A stretch of 20,134 nucleotides of DNA from contig AUXH01000359.1 of assembly GCA_000482145.1 (NCBI GenBank), positions 1-20,134 on the forward strand, written 5' to 3'. This document shows positions 14,636-20,134 of this stretch, piece after piece. Each line of letters begins with the position of its first letter. Within the stretch, counting starts at the first letter, position 1. The notes under the pieces are model-generated. The model saw nothing but the letters and a program-made list of their open reading frames with translations, had not been told where the DNA came from and did not search any database. The DNA is from Strigomonas culicis. Its lineage: Eukaryota; Euglenozoa; Kinetoplastea; Trypanosomatida; Trypanosomatidae. The position numbers and the translations under genes are program-made.

Positions 14636-17600
14636 TCACAGCAACTCGCCCTCATCGCAACGGCACGTACAGCCGAACTCGGCGCAGCAGCGGTGCTGCG
14701 CAAACCACGACACGAGATGCCGCACGTGGCCCCCGTGGCCGCAGCTCGTGCACCACACAAAGCCATCCGCCACGGCGGGCGTGCCGGCGGCGTGCATCGC
14801 CTCGCGGCAGACCGCGCACACCGCCCGCTCGCCCCGCATCGCCTGCGCGAGGGTCAGGAAGGCCTGCGAGTGCGGCACGATGGGCACCGTCGCCGCGCGC
14901 CCCGCCACGGCCGGCGCGGCGCCGCCGTCCCCGTCCCGCGCCCGTGGGGAGGCCGGCGGCAGTGCCGTCTTCTGCGCCACGCCGGCGCCGTGGCGCAGCT
15001 GGCGGCACGCGACGTCGAAGGCGGTGCGGTGCACGAACGCGTGCTCCTCGTCCATGAAGCGGCGGTAGGCCGCCGCCCACCACAGCCACGGGCAGTCCTC
15101 CGCCCCGCCGCGGCCCGGCCCGGTCGCGGCGGGGCTCGCCGCCGCCGGGTGCCGCTGCACCGGGGGGGGCGGCAGGCGGCTGCCGGCGATGAGCGTATGG
15201 TGCTGGCCGAGCGCGATGCGCAGGCGCGTGGCCGGCAGCGCCTCCGGCGTTCGCGTCGGCGCGGGGGGCAGCCGCTCCTCCTCCGCTGCGAGCGGCTCCG
15301 CGGCGCTGTCCTCGGGCGGGAACAGCGCCGCGAAGGCGCGCGTGCAGCGCACCGCGACGCGGGCGTAGAGGCAGGCGGCCATCTGGCAGTCCCCCGTCAT
15401 GTCCACGAGGCGCTGCATGTGCGGCGCGGTGGCCTTCGCGACGCCGTGCGCCAGCAGCAGCTGCTGCGCGGCGGTGCAGCCTGGCAGCACCGCCGCGCGC
15501 AGCACCTTCACCACGACGTCGGCATCCAGCAGCCGCAGCAGCAGGATCGCCACGCGGTCCCACAGCGGCACCCGCGTCCGACTCACGAACTCCACCGTGC
15601 GGCTCATCAGGTCCGTGCCGGGCTCATCGCGGATGCAGAAGAAGGCGGTGAAGAGCCACGGGCTCAGCGAGCTCAGGAAGGCCTCGCGGACGTGCCCGTC
15701 GCTGCACTGCATGGCCTTGCCGGTGTGCCGGTCCTGCTCCAGCAGGCACGCCAGCGTCTCATAGACGGGTGACAGGTAGCTGAACCGCCGCAGCAGCCGC
15801 GCGCCCTCCGCGTGCTGGTGGTGCAGCACGCGTATGACGACGGCCCGCTCGACCGCGGCGGTGAGGTCGGCCCGGGGTCGGTCGGCTGACAGCAGCACCG
15901 CCTCCGTCTCCTGATGGGCGGGCAGCCACCCGAGCACATGCAGCAGGAGCAGCAGGCGCGCGTCCGCACCCCGCGCGACGGCCGCGCCGCAGCAGCCGGC
16001 CTCCACGAGCTGGTGCACCGACAGCGGGAAGCGGTACGGCGGCGACTCCAAGAACTCGATGATGCTGGGGATGTCGTCCGTGGGGCGGATCGCCCCCACC
16101 TGCTCCAGGACCGCGGCAAAGGCAAAGCACACCCGCCAGTCCTCCACCGTGCCGGCGGCGTCCAGCGCGGCGGGCGGGCGGGTCGCGCCAAGCCCCCGCA
16201 GCACCGCCGCGTTACTGGCAGTCGACAGCCCGAAGCCCGCCTCGAGGCGCTGCTTCATGAGCGAGCCGACGGTCGGCCCCCCGCCGTCCGGCACCGCCGC
16301 CGTGTACAGCGTGACGCCGACAGCGCAGAGCGCGGACTGCTCCGAGCCCCACGCGGCCTGCGCCTCCGTCTCCACCGGCACCGACAGCACGTCCCCAGTG
16401 GTCGTCATGCCCACGACGTGCGAGTACGCGCCCGGCCCGGGCGCGACCGCGGCGCCGGCCCAAGCCGCGGCAGGGCCCTCCCCCGCGCGCTCCATCATCT
16501 TGGCCGCCAGGAGGTCCTCCTTGAGCGCGACGGGCCGCGCGGGCCGCCGCTGCTGCCGCTGCCGCGCGGTGCAGAGCTGCGCCGCCGCCGCGTCCGGCCC
16601 GTCGCGGCGCGCGGCGGCGGCGGCAGCGGCCGGCAGCGCCAGCATGCTCGTCGCCGCCGACACGTACTCGATGTTCAGCACGGAGCTGTGGAGCGCGAAG
16701 CGCACGTCGCTCTCGCGCTGGACGCGGTAGTGCAGCGGATGGGCGCTGGGGCCGTCGCCCGCGGCCGCCCGCGGCGGGCCGGGCGCGAGGCGCACGACCC
16801 GCAGCAGGTCCTCGCCCAGGTTGCAGACGGCCAGCTCGAGGTCGACCGCGAACTTCCACGAGAAGGAGCAGGCGGTGCTGTAGTGCTGCGAGCTGCCCAT
16901 CGGGAGGCGATGCTGCAGCACGTGGGCGAGCGCTGGGCCGGCCGGCGCCCGCGCCGTGCTGGGGTCGCCGCCGGGGCCCGGCGACAGCGCCTCGGCGCGC
17001 TCGGCCGGCTCCGCCTGCCCCTCCACCCACTCGAACAGGTTGAGGATGGTACCGCCGAAGGGCGCGTGGGGCTGCCGCTCCCCCGCCGGCGCGCGCGCGT
17101 CGAGGTGGGCGCAGCTCACCTCCTCCCGCGCGCGCCAGCCGTGGCTGAGCGTGCCGATCACGGGCAGCAGGGGGTGGCAATAGAGGTAGTCGCAGCCAAA
17201 GCAACGGAAGGTGCACACGGGCCGCTCCATACACGTGGTCGAGAAGAGGTAGATGCCGCGGTCGCCGCCCACCGCGACGGAGCCGTGCGCCGGGAAGTAG
17301 TCGCTGCTGAGCAGCGCCCCCGCCTCCGGCAGCAGGCAGCTCGCGACCAGCTCCACGTGCACGCCGTCGGCCTCCCCGTCGAGGTACACCTCCTCGATGG
17401 GCGTGGCGGCGCCGGTCGGCTCCGGGGCGAGCTGGTGCGCGAACGCGGCCGGCTGCAGCGGCGCCGGGCGCCGCGCCTCGCGCGGAGGGCCGTCCCGCTG
17501 CCGCTGCTCCAGCTGCTGCCGCTTCGCGGCCGACACGTACACGCAGAACCAGTCGACGTGGCCGGTGTTGTAGCCAACGAGCACGAGCGGCATGTCGCGC

Positions 17601-18268
17601 ATCCACGTGATGGTCGACGGCGCCTTCGGGCCTACCGCGCCGGCGCCGGTGCGCGGCGGCGGCGGCGGCTGATGCGGGGACCGCGCGGGGCGCTGCGCCT
17701 CTGCCTCACACATCGAGACGCGCACCCGCTCCACGGGGCTGCGAAAGAGCGACTCGCGCTGCTGCTGCTCCTCCTGCCGGTGCTGCTGGTAGCGGTGGGC
17801 CTCCTCCGACACCCGCTGCGGGTCCTTCATCGGTGCATAGATAAGCTTCCGCTCCTCCATCAGCACGAGGGCGAGGAGCCCTTTGGAGGTGCCGACGAAG
17901 GCCATGTCGGCGCCAAACACGGAGTAGTTCGCCATGGAGAAACAGGAGTGCGTCGCGTGGAAGCACTCGGGCAGCGCCAGCATGTACTGCACGCGCACCG
18001 TCTCCGTCGATGCCGTCGCGTCGGATCGGTCGTCACCGGCGCCCCACGCCCTAGGGGCCGCGGCAGGGACGGGGGAGTGCAGCACGCCACCGGTGCCCAG
18101 TGAGGGCGACGAGGGGCGGGCGGGCGCCAGGCCGCCGCGCACCTCGTCTAGGCTCCCATCTCGACTAAAGCCATCCCGCGCACGTTCGACGCTGATGTAC
18201 GATAAGATACCGTTGTTGAGTGCACCGAAGCCGTTATGGGTATCCGGTTGGCAAGAAAAAAATTTCAT
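14636..18268 (-). CDS. MIOS/SEA4-like GATOR2 subunit (downstream copy)
   Basis: A probable subunit of GATOR2 (SEACAT), which regulates TORC1 in response to amino acids at lysosome-type membranes. The 1210 residues start at the ATG at 18268. The frame stays open upstream but holds no ATG, only UTR repeats. Residues about 1-540 look like a divergent WD propeller ('VFGADMAFVGTSKGLLALV', 'ITWMRDMPLVLVGYNTGHVDW', 'HGSVAVGGDRGIYLF'). An alpha-solenoid at about 700-1085 includes 'LHVLGWL', 'LWDRVAILLLRLLDADVV', 'MQRLVDMTGDCQMAACLYAR' and 'YRRFMDEEHAFVHR', in the same order as MIOS. The C-terminal zinc domain (1147-1210) has C1151-x2-C1154, WC1173-x2-C1176-x-HGGH-x2-H-x3-WF and C1200-x-C-x-C1204. The first zinc pair seen in MIOS and in the neighbouring gene is missing. 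WDR59 or WDR24 is a possible alternative. Stop TGA. Confidence 0.75.
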   Translation of the reverse strand: MKFFSCQPDTHNGFGALNNGILSYISVERARDGFSRDGSLDEVRGGLAPARPSSPSLGTGGVLHSPVPAAAPRAWGAGDDRSDATASTETVRVQYMLALPECFHATHSCFSMANYSVFGADMAFVGTSKGLLALVLMEERKLIYAPMKDPQRVSEEAHRYQQHRQEEQQQRESLFRSPVERVRVSMCEAEAQRPARSPHQPPPPPRTGAGAVGPKAPSTITWMRDMPLVLVGYNTGHVDWFCVYVSAAKRQQLEQRQRDGPPREARRPAPLQPAAFAHQLAPEPTGAATPIEEVYLDGEADGVHVELVASCLLPEAGALLSSDYFPAHGSVAVGGDRGIYLFSTTCMERPVCTFRCFGCDYLYCHPLLPVIGTLSHGWRAREEVSCAHLDARAPAGERQPHAPFGGTILNLFEWVEGQAEPAERAEALSPGPGGDPSTARAPAGPALAHVLQHRLPMGSSQHYSTACSFSWKFAVDLELAVCNLGEDLLRVVRLAPGPPRAAAGDGPSAHPLHYRVQRESDVRFALHSSVLNIEYVSAATSMLALPAAAAAAARRDGPDAAAAQLCTARQRQQRRPARPVALKEDLLAAKMMERAGEGPAAAWAGAAVAPGPGAYSHVVGMTTTGDVLSVPVETEAQAAWGSEQSALCAVGVTLYTAAVPDGGGPTVGSLMKQRLEAGFGLSTASNAAVLRGLGATRPPAALDAAGTVEDWRVCFAFAAVLEQVGAIRPTDDIPSIIEFLESPPYRFPLSVHQLVEAGCCGAAVARGADARLLLLLHVLGWLPAHQETEAVLLSADRPRADLTAAVERAVVIRVLHHQHAEGARLLRRFSYLSPVYETLACLLEQDRHTGKAMQCSDGHVREAFLSSLSPWLFTAFFCIRDEPGTDLMSRTVEFVSRTRVPLWDRVAILLLRLLDADVVVKVLRAAVLPGCTAAQQLLLAHGVAKATAPHMQRLVDMTGDCQMAACLYARVAVRCTRAFAALFPPEDSAAEPLAAEEERLPPAPTRTPEALPATRLRIALGQHHTLIAGSRLPPPPVQRHPAAASPAATGPGRGGAEDCPWLWWAAAYRRFMDEEHAFVHRTAFDVACRQLRHGAGVAQKTALPPASPRARDGDGGAAPAVAGRAATVPIVPHSQAFLTLAQAMRGERAVCAVCREAMHAAGTPAVADGFVWCTSCGHGGHVRHLVSWFAQHRCCAEFGCTCRCDEGELL

Positions 18269-18295
18269 GTTGGAGATACTATAAATATATATATA

Positions 18296-18302
<7 letters not shown>

Positions 18303-18326
<24 letters not shown>
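18303..18326. repeat. (GT)12 microsatellite in the MIOS-like 5' UTR
   Basis: Twelve perfect GT units, CA in the sense strand, lying between the predicted splice acceptor and the start codon and followed by a TA run (18281-18296). Read as protein it would give a His-Thr repeat, but no ATG precedes it in frame, so it is UTR. Confidence 0.9.
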
Positions 18327-18453
18327 CTGTCGCCTTCGCGTTGAGCGGTCACACTACCAAATAACACTGATGGAAAAGAGTTGCAAAGGGAAAGAAAAGA
18401 AAAAAAAGAAGAGAGAAAGATGACAGAACGAGGATAACATACATTGTCTGCGC

Positions 18454-18456
<3 letters not shown>

Positions 18457-18486
<30 letters not shown>
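18457..18486. repeat. (TG)15 microsatellite upstream of the splice tract
   Basis: Fifteen perfect TG units, CA in the sense strand, about 35 bases upstream of the pyrimidine tract used to splice the MIOS-like mRNA. It lies in the 3' UTR or intergenic part of the upstream gene. Confidence 0.9.
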
Positions 18487-18488
<2 letters not shown>

Positions 18489-18617
18489 CGTCTTCTTGTG
18501 ACGTTGTCGGAACGGTAAAGGAAGTGCCAAGATATGCTTTTTTTTCTTCTATTTTTTTTTATAGTTTTGCTGTTGTGTCGTTATAAAAAGCAGAACAGGA
18601 TCACCGTTCGCTCTCGC

Positions 18618-20134
18618 TCACACCTCCTCGCCCCCCGCGAAGCCCATCTCCAGATCCACCCCCTCGCAGCACTGACAGGAGCAGTTCTCGACCGCGCACT
18701 TGTGGTGCTTGCGAAACCAGTCCTGCACATGGCACCAGTGGCCGCCGTGCAGGCACACAGAGCACCAGATGAAGAAGCGGTCCGCCAGCAGCTCCATCGT
18801 GCGCGCCTCCATGCGCTCGCCGCACACGACGCACATGGGCGCCTGCCGCTGCCGGCACTCCGGGTTGCCGCACGGGCCGACCTCGCGCCGCAGGTGGGCG
18901 GCCACGCCGGGCTTCGCGGCGCGCGTGGGCGCCGTCCCGTGCATCGCCTGGCCGCAGTTGCAGCGCAGCTCCACCGTGCGGCCGGCCTCCGCCGGGTGGC
19001 CGTGGCCGCCGCCGTCCCGGCCGCGCGCGGCGGCGGGGAAGCTCGCGCCAAAGGGGCGCGCGAGGCGTCCCGGCGCCGGCAGGAGCCCCGAGCCCGCCGG
19101 CGCCAGCTCCGGCAGGCCGACGCCCACGGTGGAAAGGGGCGAGGGCGCCGGGGCCGCCGCCGCGCTCGCCGCCGCGCGTGCCTGCAGTGCGCGGATGCAC
19201 GTCAGGTCGTGCTGGCAGCGAAGGTAGTAAAGCCCCGCGTTGTTCAACCACGCGGCGTAGGCCTCGCGCCAGTACTTGTACGGGCCGCGCGTGCTGCCAT
19301 AGAGTGTCACGTAGCAGATGGCGGACTGCACGTCCGCCGTCTCGTCCACGTAGCGCTGCATCCCGGCGCTGGCCGCATCCACCTCCGCGTCGCCACCCTC
19401 GATCGCGGCGGTCACGAACAGCGAGCAGCGGCCGCGCGCCTGGGGCGCGCCGCCGCCGCTGTACTGGCGGTGCACGAAGCGCCGCAGCTCACACGCGAAG
19501 CTGTCCAGGTGCGCCTCCGTGTAGCGCGGCGGCAGCAGCAGCGCCGCGAGGAGGCCCAGCTTGTCCGTCAGCGGCAGCCCCGCGGCGCACCGCAGCAGCC
19601 CGTGGGCGAGACCGCGCTGCTGCCGCACCGACAGGCGCGCCACCTGGTAGGTCCCGCCGTTGCCGCTGCCCTCCGCCGAGGGCAGCACCAGCATCGCATC
19701 CACGAAGTGCAGCGCGAGGGGGAGCCAGCCCACGCCGCCCTGCACCGGCAGCGCGCGGCCGCCGCGCGGCTCCGTCGTGTCGCGCGGGTTCAGCAGCGCG
19801 GCAGACAGCTCGAGCGCCAGCACGGGGTACAGCGGGTCGTAGCTGCTGTAGAGGGCGAGGAGCTCCGCCGCGTCGCGCACGCGGCCCAGCAGGCACAGCA
19901 CCGCCACGCGCCGCTCCACCGCCTCCTGAACGTTCGCGAGGCCGAGGCCGTCGCCGGCGGCGAAGTACTCCACGACGGGGCGGTCCGGCTGCGGCGAGCC
20001 GCGCGCGCCCGCCGCGTCGCCCTCCTCCTCGACCTCGTCCATCCAGCCGACGGCGCGCAGCACCAGCAGCCGCAGCGCGCCGACCAGCTGCGCGCCGCCG
20101 CCGCGCCCGCCGCGGGCGAGGCCGGCGCCCGCCG
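18618..20134 (-). CDS. MIOS/SEA4-like GATOR2 subunit (upstream copy, N-terminus outside window)
   Basis: Probable GATOR2 (SEACAT) subunit of the TORC1 pathway. The frame is open to the right edge without a stop, so the expected N-terminal propeller lies outside and the true start is not visible; in-frame GTG at 20063 is not a start. The visible ~505 residues hold the alpha-solenoid ('VLRAVGWMDEVEEE', 'AVERRVAVLCLLGRVRDAAE', 'YVDETADVQSAICYVTLYGS', 'YWREAYAAWLNNAGLYYLR'). The last of these matches the MIOS/WDR24 helices before the zinc domain. The complete zinc domain follows: C-x-C (RCNCGQAM), C-x4-C (PCGNPEC), PMC-x2-C (CVVC), then WC-x2-C-x-HGGH-x2-H-x3-WF and C-x4-C-x-C-x-C. An Ala/Pro linker separates solenoid and zinc domain. 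It is the paralogue of its neighbour downstream. Stop TGA. MIOS is favoured over WDR24 by the long insert between the CVVC pair and the WC pair. Confidence 0.8.
   Translation of the reverse strand, partial: AGAGLARGGRGGGAQLVGALRLLVLRAVGWMDEVEEEGDAAGARGSPQPDRPVVEYFAAGDGLGLANVQEAVERRVAVLCLLGRVRDAAELLALYSSYDPLYPVLALELSAALLNPRDTTEPRGGRALPVQGGVGWLPLALHFVDAMLVLPSAEGSGNGGTYQVARLSVRQQRGLAHGLLRCAAGLPLTDKLGLLAALLLPPRYTEAHLDSFACELRRFVHRQYSGGGAPQARGRCSLFVTAAIEGGDAEVDAASAGMQRYVDETADVQSAICYVTLYGSTRGPYKYWREAYAAWLNNAGLYYLRCQHDLTCIRALQARAAASAAAAPAPSPLSTVGVGLPELAPAGSGLLPAPGRLARPFGASFPAAARGRDGGGHGHPAEAGRTVELRCNCGQAMHGTAPTRAAKPGVAAHLRREVGPCGNPECRQRQAPMCVVCGERMEARTMELLADRFFIWCSVCLHGGHWCHVQDWFRKHHKCAVENCSCQCCEGVDLEMGFAGGEEV

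Larger units (their letters stand above)
18269..18617 (-). promoter_or_regulatory. Spacer between the two GATOR2-like genes, with splice signal and CA repeats
   Basis: A 349 bp spacer. In sense order: the 3' UTR of the upstream gene, a (CA)15 run, a pyrimidine tract (about 18421-18385, TCTTTCTCTCTTC...), then CTTTTCCATCAG with AG at 18368-18367 (alternative AG at 18355-18354). A (CA)12 run and a TA run then lead up to the ATG at 18268. The predicted 5' UTR is about 98 bases. No gene was seen. Confidence 0.6.

Noticed and set aside
18269..18367. 33-residue N-terminal extension of the MIOS-like protein with a His-Thr repeat
   Set aside because: The extension would open with GTG, not ATG, and is the translated CA/TA repeat. 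The predicted splice acceptor lies at its upstream end, so it is 5' UTR.
20061..20063. In-frame GTG as start of the rightmost gene
   Set aside because: The frame stays open upstream to the window edge with matching solenoid sequence, and nuclear kinetoplastid genes start with ATG; the gene simply continues outside.

Overview
The window comes from the nuclear genome of a kinetoplastid, most likely a trypanosomatid with very GC-rich genes. All eight recognisable protein-coding genes lie on the minus strand, without introns, packed head to tail like part of one polycistronic transcription unit. The genes are separated by 220-590 bp of AT-rich spacer. Each spacer carries, on the sense strand, a pyrimidine tract followed by AG, as expected for spliced-leader trans-splicing. 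The mitochondrial ATP synthase beta N-terminus and the kinetoplastid-style long PPR protein fit this reading. The species cannot be named from this sequence alone.

Layout in the direction of transcription (right to left): (1) 20134-18618, the C-terminal part of a MIOS/SEA4-like GATOR2 protein, cut by the window edge; (2) 18268-14636, a second, complete MIOS-like protein with a degenerate beta-propeller, alpha-solenoid and C-terminal zinc domain; (3) 14329-9704, a 1541-residue protein with pentatricopeptide-type helical repeats and a likely mitochondrial presequence; (4) 9397-7478, a protein joining an RRM-like domain, a CCCH zinc finger and a region that resembles a degenerate D123/CDC123 domain; (5) 7231-4172, a beta-propeller protein whose start and end resemble the ribosome-biogenesis factor UTP4/cirhin, with a histone-H1-like basic tail; (6) 3719-1689, a C5-cytosine DNA methyltransferase with all key motifs; (7) 1467-1057, ribosomal protein eS25; (8) 469-1, the start of the mitochondrial ATP synthase beta subunit, cut by the left edge.

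As usual in kinetoplastids, neighbours need not share a pathway: nutrient signalling, organelle RNA biology, translation and ribosome biogenesis, DNA modification and energy metabolism are mixed. The exception is the first pair: two different members of the same GATOR2 subunit family sit side by side and look like old tandem duplicates. The other unusual items are the RRM-CCCH-D123-like fusion, the intact DNA methyltransferase in a CpG-dense genome, and repeat-rich spacers around trans-splice sites. I found no RNA gene, mobile element, CRISPR array or plus-strand gene.
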